Counted from the first letter of the stretch, positions 33,093 through 41,422 are shown. The stretch: 64,000 bases of DNA from W3P20-009 sp964534235 (GCA_964534235.1 CAZHOT010000013.1:31940-95939); one strand, 5' to 3'. The notes: a model not told the origin generated them from the letters alone. Made by a program: numbers and translations.

Positions 33093-34082
33093 TTATTTGT
33101 GTAGCTCCAAGAATTTGTAGCCGTTGAAGTGGATCATGTGTTCGGGGCTGTCCGCAATCCATACTTCTGACTCCCAAGCGATGTCTGCCGCCCACTTCCT
33201 AAATTCCTTTTTGTTTAGGAATGATGTGACGAAGATGACCTGCGCTGCGCATTTGCGGAGGTGCTTCTTTAGCTTCCTAATTCGGATTTCGTCAAATGGG
33301 CCTGTGCTGTGTACGGCCTCTATCAAGAACAGGAGGTTTTTCTTTTGGCAATAGGCAACCACGTCCGGTAGTTCGTCGTGTTCGAGTGGGAAGAAGCCTA
33401 TAGCGTCTAGTGTCCTTTGGTCTACGTGTAAGCGTTTGTTGGAAGTGTCGCCTAGATACAGTACTTCCGCTCCCATGCCGAACCGCGGCAGGAAGTCTTC
33501 TACAATCAATTTTTGTAGAATGTTGTGTTCTCCTTGCGAGAGCGTCAGGCTCAAACCCGAAGGCAATTTGACCGGGATTCTCTTTAAGTTCCTTTTGCGC
33601 TCAAGCTCTTCAGACAAAGAGGCCATTTTGGTTTTGTATTCCTCCAAGCAGATGCTTCTTTGTCGTGTTTTGGCGGCTCTCGCAAATTTGGCGAACAATG
33701 GGTTCAATGCGTAGCCGCGTGTGGGGTTGTTGGTGGATTGGTTGCTGAGCGAGGAGGAGTTTATGACAACCCCGGCTTGGATGGGTAGAAGTAGGTCTCT
33801 GCGGCGTATGTCGTCGTACGAGCCGGGGGATATTCTCTCGTTGTAGTTGTTGTTCTCGTAGGTGATAATCTCCCTTGTTGTAAGAAAGAAGTCGTCGTCG
33901 GCAGATTTCGTTTCCTCAATTGACGTTTTGACGTCTCCGACAGCTAGGCACGCCAAAGCCATCCTTTCTAGCCTCCGCGGAGTCCCGTCTAAAGGAATTC
34001 CTACGTCGCCTAACAAATCCAACATGGTGAATATCAGCTCTTTATCCTTATCTGACTTCTCGCCCGTCGTTTGGATTTCCAT
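33093..34082 (-). CDS. Type II restriction endonuclease, BsuBI/PstI family
   Basis: 329 residues, close in size to R.PstI and R.BsuBI. The C-terminal half is the BsuBI/PstI domain: LTLSQGEHNILQKLIVEDF, FGMGAEVLYLGDTSNK, ELPDVVAYCQKKNLLFLIEA (the PD-(D/E)xK-like catalytic core, with the acidic residue of DVV and E of LIEA), VIFVTSFLNKKEFRKWAADIAWESEVWIA and HMIHFNGYKFL. The N-terminal half resembles the family's winged-helix part. Known members cut CTGCAG. It starts 2 bases after the methyltransferase stop. Base composition is lower in GC than the flanking genes, a sign of transfer. Confidence 0.9.
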   Translation of the reverse strand: MEIQTTGEKSDKDKELIFTMLDLLGDVGIPLDGTPRRLERMALACLAVGDVKTSIEETKSADDDFFLTTREIITYENNNYNERISPGSYDDIRRRDLLLPIQAGVVINSSSLSNQSTNNPTRGYALNPLFAKFARAAKTRQRSICLEEYKTKMASLSEELERKRNLKRIPVKLPSGLSLTLSQGEHNILQKLIVEDFLPRFGMGAEVLYLGDTSNKRLHVDQRTLDAIGFFPLEHDELPDVVAYCQKKNLLFLIEAVHSTGPFDEIRIRKLKKHLRKCAAQVIFVTSFLNKKEFRKWAADIAWESEVWIADSPEHMIHFNGYKFLELHK

Positions 34083-34084
34083 GG

Positions 34085-35086
34085 TCAGTCAAATAGTGTC
34101 AGTGGTGCTGCTTCTGCCGCAATCTCTTCTGTGCTCTTTGCGGGTAATGAGAAAGTCGTCTTTATTTCTAATGCGAGCCGGTATGCTAAAAGTGGCGGTA
34201 CAGCGTTGCCTATTTGGTAGAATTGTTTGCTTTCTGTCCCTTCAAACTCGAACCAGTCGGGGAAGCTTTGAAGCCTTGCAGCCTCGCGTACCACTAGCCG
34301 TCGTCGCCGTCCGTCTTTCAGTCTGACTCTCTGCATGTCGCTTGTGCAACCGGCAAGGTTGCGGCAGGTCAGGGTCCGGGCGGGGCGATCGCGGTGCAGG
34401 TCACGCGGGGTGACGCAAGCTGACTTTTTCTCGTATGCCGCGATATACTCGTCTTGCCGGGGTGTCAATATTTTGCTCTCGTCGTCGATTGTATCTATCA
34501 AGTCGCCTATGGCTTCGTCCACCGTCACCCGGCTCTTGTGGGTCGCAGGGAATGCGAAAGAGGATTTGTGTCCGACGACAATCATCCGTTCCCGGTTTTG
34601 AGGCACCCCGTAGTTCACGGCGTTGAGGCATCGGAAATCGACTATGTAGCCCAACCCGCACAGTGCCTTGCGGATGAGCTCGAAATACCACCTGTGCGAA
34701 TAGGCCAAGTTGCGGACATTCTCGAACAGGAAGACTTTTGGGCTAATCCTCTTCACGGCGTCTATGAAGATTGGGAAGCCATTCCTGACGTCCTCCATGC
34801 CCTTTTGGTTGCCAAAGACGCTGAATGGTTGGCACGGCGGGCCGCCAATGACGATGTCGGCCTCGGGGTAGTCGAAGCCCACCTCCAATTTTATGTTCAT
34901 GCACTGCCCCAGGAGGTTCTTGTTGTATGTGGCGGCGGCGGCCGGTTCGGACTCATAGCCGAGTGTCGTGTAACCTGCCGCCTCGAAACCTAACGATAGC
35001 CCCCCGCAACCAGCGAACAGGTCGACGACTTTCGCCTTTTCCGTCGTTTTGGGTCGTAACATTTTGTCGATGTCCGTCGTGTACAT
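34085..35086 (-). CDS. DNA cytosine-C5 methyltransferase
   Basis: 333 residues, the cognate modification enzyme by position. C5 motifs in order: I VVDLFAGCGGLSLGFEAAGY, IV GGPPCQPFSVFGNQKG (catalytic Cys), VI ENVRNL, VIII QNRERMIVVG, IX DRPARTLTCRNLAGCT and X QIGNAVPPLLA; the target-recognition region lies between VIII and IX/X and is short. This is unexpected beside a PstI-type nuclease, whose studied partners are N6-adenine methyltransferases. ATG at 35086; MLRPKTTEKAKV 24 bases later is an alternative start. A weak -7 box TAACTTAG lies just upstream (35093-35100, minus). Confidence 0.93.
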   Translation of the reverse strand: MYTTDIDKMLRPKTTEKAKVVDLFAGCGGLSLGFEAAGYTTLGYESEPAAAATYNKNLLGQCMNIKLEVGFDYPEADIVIGGPPCQPFSVFGNQKGMEDVRNGFPIFIDAVKRISPKVFLFENVRNLAYSHRWYFELIRKALCGLGYIVDFRCLNAVNYGVPQNRERMIVVGHKSSFAFPATHKSRVTVDEAIGDLIDTIDDESKILTPRQDEYIAAYEKKSACVTPRDLHRDRPARTLTCRNLAGCTSDMQRVRLKDGRRRRLVVREAARLQSFPDWFEFEGTESKQFYQIGNAVPPLLAYRLALEIKTTFSLPAKSTEEIAAEAAPLTLFD

Positions 35087-35111
35087 ACTGTACTAAGTTA
35101 CAACTTTTAGC

Positions 35112-35245
35112 GCACAATCGGGGGGCACCCCTCCCGTCTCCGCCTAGGGTTGTACCCGATCTTGGCATTCAGTTCTTTTGAAGCTCTCGCTTAAGGATGA
35201 TTGTCTGTGTGTTTGATATTGGTTGCATGGTGTCGCAAATATAGT
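35112..35245 (-). repeat. Scrambled remnant of the peptidase/lipoprotein operon
   Basis: The left part (about 35115-35195) repeats the end and downstream flank of lipoprotein A (shared GGCATTCAGTTCTTTTGAAG, also at 32004-32023). The right part (about 35206-35245) repeats the promoter and leader of the C10 gene (shared TGTTTGATATTGGTTG, then ATGGTGTCGCAAATATAG, also at about 32989-33025). On the minus strand it reads promoter TATATTTG, then a 19-codon ORF MQPISNTQTIILKRELQKN. So a second copy of the operon has lost everything between its promoter and its last codons. It flanks the restriction-modification pair. Confidence 0.7.
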
Positions 35246-35308
35246 GCGACTACGCAATGCTGGCACTTTCGTTGCGACTTTTTTTTGATATTGCCACAAA
35301 CGGGCGAC

Positions 35309-35346
35309 GGCGGCGGACGAAAGATTGTCTTTCGTCCGCCGCCGCC
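35309..35346 (-). terminator. Strong hairpin downstream of upp
   Basis: GGCGGCGGACGAAAG and CTTTCGTCCGCCGCC pair perfectly (15 bp) around a 5-base loop. It lies after the upp stop on the transcribed strand. The T run is on the wrong side for classical termination of upp. Confidence 0.5.
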
Positions 35347-35420
35347 TCTGTCGTTATGGCGGGCTATGCCGGGTCGCCTACGAGCCGTAGCCTCTCATGC
35401 CTGTGGGCGCGTCCCGCTGG

Positions 35421-36095
35421 TCATATCTTGCCCCCGTAGGCCAGGTCTCCGGCGTCGCCCAGGCCGGGGACTATGTAGCTGTCGGCGTTGAGCGTCGGGT
35501 CCACCGTCGCCACCCACAGCGTCGTCTCGACGCCCAGGGCGTTGGCGGCCAGGTAGTCCACGCCGGCCTGGGCGCCGATTATCGCCAAGATGTGGATGTG
35601 GCTCGGCACTCCGTATCGCATCAGCTCGCGGAGCGTCTGCACCATGCTGCACCCCGTGGCTAGCATCGGGTCGGCCACAATCAGCGTCTTGCCGTCCAGG
35701 CGCGGCGTGGCGGCGTAGCCCAGGTGGATTTCGACATCGTGGCGCTTGTCGTAGGCGCGCCACGCCGAGACGAAGCAGTTGTCGGCGTCGTCGAAGATGT
35801 CCAGGACGCCCTGGTGCATCGGCAACCCGGCGCGCAAGATTGTCCCCACCACCAGGCTCTCGCTCGGCAGCCGCACCACGGCCTTGTCCAGCGGCGTCGT
35901 CACCTCGCGGGCCTCGTAGGCCAGGCGCTTGCTCACCTCATAGGCCATGATGGAGCCTATGCGCTCGATGTTGCGGCGGAAGCGCATGCGGTCGCCCTGC
36001 GTCTCGACGCCGCGCATCTCGGCCAGGTAGCGGTTCACCACGCTGTCCGTCTTGTCCAATACTATTGTCTCCATCTCTTCGTTATAGGTTGCCAT
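35421..36095 (-). CDS. upp: Uracil phosphoribosyltransferase
   Basis: Pyrimidine salvage: uracil + PRPP to UMP. 224 residues (217 if it starts at the internal METIVLDK). PRPP-binding motif LIVADPMLATGCSM (about residues 135-150), VGTILRAGLPMHQGVLD, and IHILAIIGAQAGVDYL; the C-terminal glycine-rich IVPGLGDAGDLAYGG binds uracil. The upstream start overlaps the end of radC by 14 bases, so the two may be transcribed together. Confidence 0.92.
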   Translation of the reverse strand: MATYNEEMETIVLDKTDSVVNRYLAEMRGVETQGDRMRFRRNIERIGSIMAYEVSKRLAYEAREVTTPLDKAVVRLPSESLVVGTILRAGLPMHQGVLDIFDDADNCFVSAWRAYDKRHDVEIHLGYAATPRLDGKTLIVADPMLATGCSMVQTLRELMRYGVPSHIHILAIIGAQAGVDYLAANALGVETTLWVATVDPTLNADSYIVPGLGDAGDLAYGGKI

Positions 36096-36816
36096 TGTCG
36101 CGGAAGCTGTAGTAGCCGTCCGTGCCGCGCCCCTGGGCCACTATTATGTGGTCGAGGAGGCGAAGCCCCAGGGTCTCGGCCCCGCGGACAATGCGGTTCG
36201 TCAAGTCTATGTCGGCGCGGCTCGGGCTGAGGCTCCCGGCGGGGTGGTTGTGGGCCACCATGAACTGCGTCCCGCCCCAGCGGATTACGATGCCGAGCAG
36301 GACCCTGATGTCCACGGCCGTCGTGGCCAGCCCGCCCTGCGAGACCCTCTCGGTGTGGACCACGTTGTTGCCCTGGTCCAAGACCGCCACGTGGAACTCC
36401 TCCACGGCCGCCGTGGCTATCACGCTGCTGAAGAAGCGGAAGGCGTCGGTCGAGTTGCGAAGCGTCGTCCGGGCCACCTCCTGATATTGCCGCCTGCGCC
36501 CCAGCTCCAGGGCCGCCGCCAGGGTTATGGCCTTGGCCTCGCCCAGGCCCTCGACCTGCTTCAGCTCGTCGATGGTGGCGTCGCCCATGCTTATGAGGCT
36601 GCCGCCATAGCGGCGGTAGATGTTGCGCGCCACGTCCATGACGTTGCTGCCGCGGATGCCCGTCCGGAGCATTATGGCGATGAGCTCCACGTCGCTGAGG
36701 CTCTGCGCCCCGTGGCGCAAGAAGCGTTCGCGGGGCATCTCGCCGGGCGACATCGTGGCGTGGAGCGAGGTGGGCGGGACGCCGCCGGGGGTGGTCTTGT
36801 CGCCGTCGGTCTTCAT
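36082..36816 (-). CDS. radC: RadC/JAB-domain DNA repair protein
   Basis: 244 residues from the chosen ATG; an ATG 24 bases upstream lies inside the metG terminator and is less likely. N-terminal UPF0758/RadC part with a helix-hairpin-helix (DELKQVEGLGEAKAITLAAALELGRR) and a C-terminal JAB/MPN metal-binding domain with EEFHVAVLD and the HNHPAGSLSPSRADIDLT motif (His-His-Asp zinc site). Despite the name its function is unsettled. Chromosomal form, as in most Bacteroidales; not a plasmid-type radC. Confidence 0.92.
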   Translation of the reverse strand: MKTDGDKTTPGGVPPTSLHATMSPGEMPRERFLRHGAQSLSDVELIAIMLRTGIRGSNVMDVARNIYRRYGGSLISMGDATIDELKQVEGLGEAKAITLAAALELGRRRQYQEVARTTLRNSTDAFRFFSSVIATAAVEEFHVAVLDQGNNVVHTERVSQGGLATTAVDIRVLLGIVIRWGGTQFMVAHNHPAGSLSPSRADIDLTNRIVRGAETLGLRLLDHIIVAQGRGTDGYYSFRDNGNL

Positions 36817-36838
36817 GTCCTCTGTCTTTGGGCTGTGC

Positions 36839-36893
36839 AAAAAAGGGGGCCGACCGCCGCGACCCCTTGTGGGGTATGCGGGTGGTCGGCCCC
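36839..36893 (-). terminator. Rho-independent terminator after metG
   Basis: GGGGCCGACC and GGTCGGCCCC pair around an inner ACCCC/GGGGT hairpin; on the minus strand the stem is followed by CCCTTTTTTG. It is 50 bases after the metG stop and directly before radC. Confidence 0.8.
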
Positions 36894-36943
36894 GCGTCTC
36901 TATTCTCGCGGGAGGCCAAAAGTCCCCCTCTCCATCTCTGTGG

Positions 36944-38989
36944 CTATTTCACCTGGCTCCCGGCCCTGACGTCGGAGTCCGGGGCGACGACGGACAAGGC
37001 CCCGTCGGCGCCCTCGGCAGAGAGGATCATCCCCTGGCTCTCTATGCCCTTGAGCTTGCGCGGGGCCAGGTTCGCCACGAAGCACACCCGCCGGCCAACC
37101 AGTTCTTCGGGCTTGTAGTGCTTCGCGATGCCGCTCACTATGGTGCGACCGCCCATGCCGTCGTCAATCTTGAACACCAGGAGCTTGTCGGACTTGGGCA
37201 CCTTGGCGCACTCGCTGACGACGCCCACGCGGATGTCGAGCTTCTCGAAAGCGCCGAAGTCCACCGTCTCGCCCACGGGGGCGGGCTTCCAGTTGTCGGC
37301 CTTGTTGGCCTCGCGGATTCGGTCCAGGCGGGCCAGCTGGGCGTCGATGGCGCTGTCGTCTATCTTCTCGAAGAGGAGCTCGGCGGCGCCAATCTCGTGA
37401 TCTGCGCCGATAAGGCCCATGTCGCCAATCTTCTCCCACGCCATCTTGCCCAGGCGGAGCTGGCGGAGCATCTTCTCGGCCGTGAACGGCAGGAACGGCT
37501 CCAGGACTATCGAGAGGTTGCCGACGAACTGCAGGCCCACGTTGAGGATTGTCGCCACGCGGCCCATGTCGGTCTTGGCCAGTTTCCACGGCTCGGTGTC
37601 GGCAAGATATTTGTTGCCAATGCGGGCCATGTTCATCACCTCTTTCTGCGCGTCGCGGAAGCGGAAGCCGTCCAGCAGGGCCTCCACCTCGCCGCGCTCG
37701 GCGCGGAACGCCTCGATGGCCTCGGTGTCGATGGCCTCCAGGGCCCCGGCTTCGGGCACCCTGCCGCCGAAATATTTGTGGGTCAGGACCACGACGCGGT
37801 TCACGAAGTTGCCCAAGATGGCCACGAGCTCGTTGTTGTTCCGGGCCTGGAAGTCGCGCCACGTGAAGTCGTTGTCCTTGGTCTCCGGGGCGTTGGCCGT
37901 GAGGACGTAGCGCAGCACGTCCTGCTTGCCGGGGAAGTCCGACAGGTACTCGTGGAGCCATATGGCCCAGTTGCGCGACGTCGAGATTTTGTCGCCCTCC
38001 AGGTTCATGAACTCGTTGGCGGGCACGTTGTCGGGCAGGTTGTAGCCGCCGTGGGCCTTGAGCATGGCGGGGAAGACGATGCAGTGGAAGACGATGTTGT
38101 CCTTGCCTATGAAGTGGACTAGGCGCGTCTCCGGGTCTTTCCACCACTTCTCCCAGTCGTCGGGGCGAAGCTCCTTGGTGTTGGAGATGTAGCCAATGGG
38201 GGCGTCGAACCACACGTAGAGGACCTTGCCCTCGGCGCCCTCCACCGGCACGGGGATGCCCCAGTCCAGGTCGCGGCTCACGGCGCGGGGCTGCAGGCCC
38301 ATGTCGAGCCAGCTCTTGCACTGCCCGTAGACGTTGGGGCGCCACTCTTTGTGGCCGTCGAGAATCCACTCGCGGAGCCACGCCTCGTGCTTGTCGAGGG
38401 GCAGGTACCAGTGCGTCGTCTCGCGGAGCACGGGCTTCGAGCCGCTTATGGCAGAGCGCGGGTTGACAAGCTCCAGGGGCGAGAGGCTCGTGCCGCACTT
38501 CTCGCACTGGTCGCCATAGGCGCCGTCGTTGCCGCAGTGGGGGCAGGTGCCGACAATGTAGCGGTCGGCAAGGAACTGGCGGGCCTCCTCGTCATAATAT
38601 TGTTTCGAGGTCTTCTGGACGAACTGCCCGCCGTCGTTGAGCTTGCGGAAGAAGTCCGACGCCACCTCGTGGTGCGTGGCGATCGTCGTGCGGCTGTAGA
38701 TGTCAATCGTTATGCCGAACTCCTCGAACGACTTCTTTATCAGAGAGTGGTATTTGTCCACTATGTCTTGCGGAGAGACGCCCTGGCGGCGGGCGCTTAT
38801 CGTGATGGGCACGCCGAGCTCGTCCGAGCCGCCAATCATGAGGACTTCCTCGCCCTTGGCGCGCAGGTAGCGGACGTAGATGTCGGCGGGGACGTACACG
38901 CCCGCCAGGTGCCCTATGTGGACGGGCCCATTGGCGTAGGGCAGCGCCGTGGTCACCAGTGTCCGTCTGAATCGTTTCTCTTCTGCCAT
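36944..38989 (-). CDS. metG: Methionyl-tRNA synthetase
   Basis: Charges tRNA-Met. 681 residues. Class I HIGH motif as HIGH in YANGPVHIGHLAGVY, KMSKS-type loop read GDKISTSRNW, zinc knuckle CPHCGNDGAYGDQCEKC (about residues 143-159), and the C-terminal EMAP/Trbp111 tRNA-binding domain (FEKLDIRVGVVSECAKVPKSDKLL). The ATG at 38989 gives the standard start; the open frame further upstream lies antisense to sodB and is not real. Own promoter box 46 bases upstream and terminator downstream. Confidence 0.96.
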   Translation of the reverse strand: MAEEKRFRRTLVTTALPYANGPVHIGHLAGVYVPADIYVRYLRAKGEEVLMIGGSDELGVPITISARRQGVSPQDIVDKYHSLIKKSFEEFGITIDIYSRTTIATHHEVASDFFRKLNDGGQFVQKTSKQYYDEEARQFLADRYIVGTCPHCGNDGAYGDQCEKCGTSLSPLELVNPRSAISGSKPVLRETTHWYLPLDKHEAWLREWILDGHKEWRPNVYGQCKSWLDMGLQPRAVSRDLDWGIPVPVEGAEGKVLYVWFDAPIGYISNTKELRPDDWEKWWKDPETRLVHFIGKDNIVFHCIVFPAMLKAHGGYNLPDNVPANEFMNLEGDKISTSRNWAIWLHEYLSDFPGKQDVLRYVLTANAPETKDNDFTWRDFQARNNNELVAILGNFVNRVVVLTHKYFGGRVPEAGALEAIDTEAIEAFRAERGEVEALLDGFRFRDAQKEVMNMARIGNKYLADTEPWKLAKTDMGRVATILNVGLQFVGNLSIVLEPFLPFTAEKMLRQLRLGKMAWEKIGDMGLIGADHEIGAAELLFEKIDDSAIDAQLARLDRIREANKADNWKPAPVGETVDFGAFEKLDIRVGVVSECAKVPKSDKLLVFKIDDGMGGRTIVSGIAKHYKPEELVGRRVCFVANLAPRKLKGIESQGMILSAEGADGALSVVAPDSDVRAGSQVK

Positions 38990-39034
38990 GTGTTGTTCTT
39001 TTCGGTTTGGCCGCCGCAAGTGCGTTTTCGCCCA

Positions 39035-39042
39035 CAAAGATA
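39035..39042 (-). promoter_or_regulatory. -7 promoter box for metG
   Basis: TATCTTTG on the minus strand, a perfect TAnnTTTG, 46 bases before the metG ATG. Confidence 0.6.
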
Positions 39043-39082
39043 TGAAAAAGAGGCGCAGATTAGCAGTCGCGCCGTCACCAAG

Positions 39083-39114
39083 ACGGCCTCCCGCATCGCC
39101 GCGCGGGAGGCCGT
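39083..39114 (-). terminator. Hairpin after sodB
   Basis: ACGGCCTCCCGC and GCGGGAGGCCGT pair perfectly around an 8-base loop, 42 bases past the sodB stop. A T run (CTCTTTTTC) comes only about 30 bases later. Confidence 0.6.
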
Positions 39115-39156
39115 TGCCGTCTGTTGCCTGTTGATGGTTGGAGGATGTCGCCGCGC

Positions 39157-39762
39157 CTAGCCGAGGCGGCTCTCGACGACGCCCCAGTCGACAATCTGCC
39201 ACGTGGCGTGGAGATATTCGGGGCGGCGGTTGCGGTAGTCCACGTAGTAGGCGTGCTCCCAAACGTCGACGCCAAGCAGGGGGCGGAGCTTGCGGGCCAG
39301 GGGGTTGCCGGCGTTGGGCTCTTGGCTGATGACCAGCTTGCCGTCGGAGTCTTGCGACAGCCACACCCACCCCGAGCCGAAAAGGGACGCCCCGAGCTTC
39401 TCGAACTCGGCGGCGAAGGCCTCGAAGCCGCCCCATTGGCCGTCGATGAGCTCGCCTATGCGGCCGGAGGGGACGTTGCCCTCGCGCGGGGCGTGGAACT
39501 GGGCGAAGTAGAGGTTGTGGTTCAGCGCCTGCCCGGCGTTGTTGAACAGGCCGCCCGTGCTGCCCTCCACGATGTCCTCCAGGGCGCGGCCCTCCCACTG
39601 CGTCCCGACAACCAGGCTGTTGAGGTTGTTGACGTAGGTCTGCAGGTGCTTGCCGTGGTGGAGGCTGAGGGTCTCGGCGCTCATGACGGGAGCGAGGGCG
39701 TCGAGAGGGTAGGGGAGCGCCTGCAGGCTGAACTTGCCGTCGGTGGGGAATGTCTTTTCCAT
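39157..39762 (-). CDS. sodB: Superoxide dismutase, Fe/Mn family
   Basis: Dismutes superoxide in the cytosol. 201 residues. Metal ligands are visible: LHHGKHLQTYV (first His), ALNHNLYF (second His), and DVWEHAYYVDYRNRRPEY (Asp and His). In FNNAGQALNH the glutamine sits where Fe-type enzymes have it, so an iron or cambialistic enzyme is likelier than strict Mn. A possible -7 box TATCTTGC (39809-39816, minus) lies 47 bases upstream. Confidence 0.93.
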   Translation of the reverse strand: MEKTFPTDGKFSLQALPYPLDALAPVMSAETLSLHHGKHLQTYVNNLNSLVVGTQWEGRALEDIVEGSTGGLFNNAGQALNHNLYFAQFHAPREGNVPSGRIGELIDGQWGGFEAFAAEFEKLGASLFGSGWVWLSQDSDGKLVISQEPNAGNPLARKLRPLLGVDVWEHAYYVDYRNRRPEYLHATWQIVDWGVVESRLG

Positions 39763-39870
39763 GCTGTTAATGTGTTGTGAATTAATAATGGCGTTTTTCT
39801 TATCGGCCGCAAGATAGTCATTTTATCCGCTCCCCGGCTCGCCGCGCCCCTCCTTTTGCGCCCCCATGCG

Positions 39871-39913
39871 CAAAAATAAGCGTGGCGCGCCGCGGTTTTC
39901 GCGGTGCGCCACG
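39871..39913 (-). terminator. Terminator after galE
   Basis: CGTGGCGCGCCGCG and GCGGTGCGCCACG form a hairpin with a few mismatches and a TTTTC loop; on the minus strand it is followed by CTTATTTTTG. It lies 23 bases after the galE stop. Confidence 0.75.
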
Positions 39914-39935
39914 TTTTGGCTCCCGGGGGGGGGCT

Positions 39936-40961
39936 TTAGCCTTTCGCGCCGAGACGCTCCTGCCACTTCCACGCGTTGAGCAGCGTCTGCTCGATGGGGA
40001 CCTCGGCCTTCCATCCGAGCTCGGTGTTGGCCAGGGTCGTGTCGGCCCATATCTTCTCGATGTCGCCGGCGCGGCGGCCCACAATCTTGTAGGGCAGGGC
40101 GACGCCCGTGGCTTTGACGAAGGCGTTGACAAGCTCCAGGACCGATAGGCCGCGGCCCGTGCCGATGTTGAAGAACTCGTAGTTGCTCTTGTTCTTGCCC
40201 TCCAGGAGGCGGCGGATTGCCACGACGTGGGCTTTCGAGAGGTCCACCACGTCTATGTAGTCGCGGATGGGCGTCCCGTCGGGGGTGTCGTAGTCGTTGC
40301 CGAAGATGCTCAGCTCCTTGCGGAGCCCGGCGGCCGTCTGGGTGAGGTAGGGGATGAGGTTGTTGGGCACGCCGACGGGGCTCTCGCCAATGAGCGAGCT
40401 GGGGTGGGCCCCGATGGGGTTGAAGTAGCGCAAGGCCAGGCCGTTGATGTCTTTCTCGGCGTGGCAGTAGTCGCGGATGATGTCCTCGTTCACCGTCTTG
40501 GTGTTGCCGTAGGGGCTCTCGGCGGGGCGGCGGGGGGTCGCCTCCGTCACGGGAAGGACCTCGGGCTGGCCGTAGACGGTGCAGCTCGACGAGAAGACAA
40601 GGTGGCGCACCCCGGCGAACTTCATGCTCTCCAGGATGTTCATCAGGCTGTTGAGGTTGTTGCGGTAGTACTCCAGCGGCTTGTAGACGCTCTCGCCGAC
40701 GGCCTTGAACGCCGCGAAGTGGATGACGGCCTCAATCTCGCGGTGGCGCAGGAAGAAGTTGAGGGTCGAGGCGCGGTCCGAGAGGTCGAAGTTCTCGAAC
40801 TCGGGCCTCTTGCCCGTTATCTTCTCGATGTTGTCCACGACCTCCGCCTTGGAGTTCGACAGGTCGTCGACGATTATGACGTCGTAGCCGGCCCCTTGGA
40901 GCTCAACTACGGTGTGCGACCCGATGAAGCCCGTGCCGCCCGTTACAAGAATCTTGCTCAT
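39936..40961 (-). CDS. galE: UDP-glucose 4-epimerase
   Basis: Interconverts UDP-glucose and UDP-galactose; NAD-dependent short-chain dehydrogenase fold. 341 residues: ILVTGGTGFIGSH (NAD-binding Rossmann glycine loop), VIHFAAFKAVGES, FSSSCTVYG with SSS and, about 25 residues later, the SPYGNTK Tyr-Lys pair (catalytic YxxxK read YGNTK), ALRYFNPIGAHPSSLIGE, and GTGRGLSVLELV. The start MSKILVTGG is standard. Confidence 0.95.
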   Translation of the reverse strand: MSKILVTGGTGFIGSHTVVELQGAGYDVIIVDDLSNSKAEVVDNIEKITGKRPEFENFDLSDRASTLNFFLRHREIEAVIHFAAFKAVGESVYKPLEYYRNNLNSLMNILESMKFAGVRHLVFSSSCTVYGQPEVLPVTEATPRRPAESPYGNTKTVNEDIIRDYCHAEKDINGLALRYFNPIGAHPSSLIGESPVGVPNNLIPYLTQTAAGLRKELSIFGNDYDTPDGTPIRDYIDVVDLSKAHVVAIRRLLEGKNKSNYEFFNIGTGRGLSVLELVNAFVKATGVALPYKIVGRRAGDIEKIWADTTLANTELGWKAEVPIEQTLLNAWKWQERLGAKG

Positions 40962-41008
40962 TGCTTATCTATGTTTGTCTTGTTTCTCTTCTTCCGCTTC
41001 TGCGTTGG

Positions 41009-41356
41009 TCACCACCCGCGTGCCGGCTTCCCCCCCCCCCCCCCCTTGCGCCATATGACGCCCTCGCTCCGCAGGGCGTCGATTGTTTTGCGCACCTGGC
41101 GGACGCTTGTCCCAAGGCTTGCAGATAGCTCCGCCCTTGTCTCCGAGGGTTGGGTGGCGATATGCGGGAGAATCCTCTCGCGGTCTGTTGGCACGCCGTC
41201 GGCACGCCATATGACAACTCTGAAACTCTCCTCCTGGATGGATTCGGGGGCGCGAAGACCGCACTGGTGGCACTTGTTGACAATGTCTTCTGTGCCAACT
41301 TTCTCCATGCATCCGTTCCGATACATCGGGTCGGCTGGCAAGGGGTCTGTCGGCAT
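41009..41356 (-). CDS. Small winged-helix protein with a G16 tract near its end
   Basis: About 115 residues. The C-terminal half (RERILPHIATQPSETRAEL, then SLGTSVRQVRKTIDALRSEGVI) reads as a winged helix-turn-helix of the DNA-binding type; the N-terminal half has three cysteines (NGCMEK, CHQCGL) that could bind metal. The start at 41356 is preferred because a perfect promoter box lies at 41415-41422; a longer start at 41431 overlaps the TPR gene stop (ATGA) but would contain that box. Sixteen Gs (41030-41045) encode KGGGGGK just before the stop; slippage would exchange the tail for one of two other tails of 16-20 residues. Function unknown. Confidence 0.6.
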   Translation of the reverse strand: MPTDPLPADPMYRNGCMEKVGTEDIVNKCHQCGLRAPESIQEESFRVVIWRADGVPTDRERILPHIATQPSETRAELSASLGTSVRQVRKTIDALRSEGVIWRKGGGGGKPARGW

Positions 41357-41414
41357 CGAGCTGTGTGGCCCATGCAGGACTTTTGGGGTCAGCCCATGTG
41401 TGGCGTTACCTGCG

Positions 41415-41422
41415 CAAATATA
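41415..41422 (-). promoter_or_regulatory. -7 promoter box for the winged-helix gene
   Basis: TATATTTG on the minus strand, just after the TPR gene stop. It argues for the shorter start of the winged-helix gene. Confidence 0.5.

Noticed and set aside
33093..35086. Avoidance of CTGCAG as evidence for the nuclease target
   Set aside because: CTGCAG occurs several times in the window (for example 12432 and 22238), so there is no visible depletion; the site cannot be inferred this way.
36082..36816. radC as a mark of a plasmid or integrative element
   Set aside because: It sits among housekeeping genes (upp, metG) and has a normal chromosomal RadC N-terminus.
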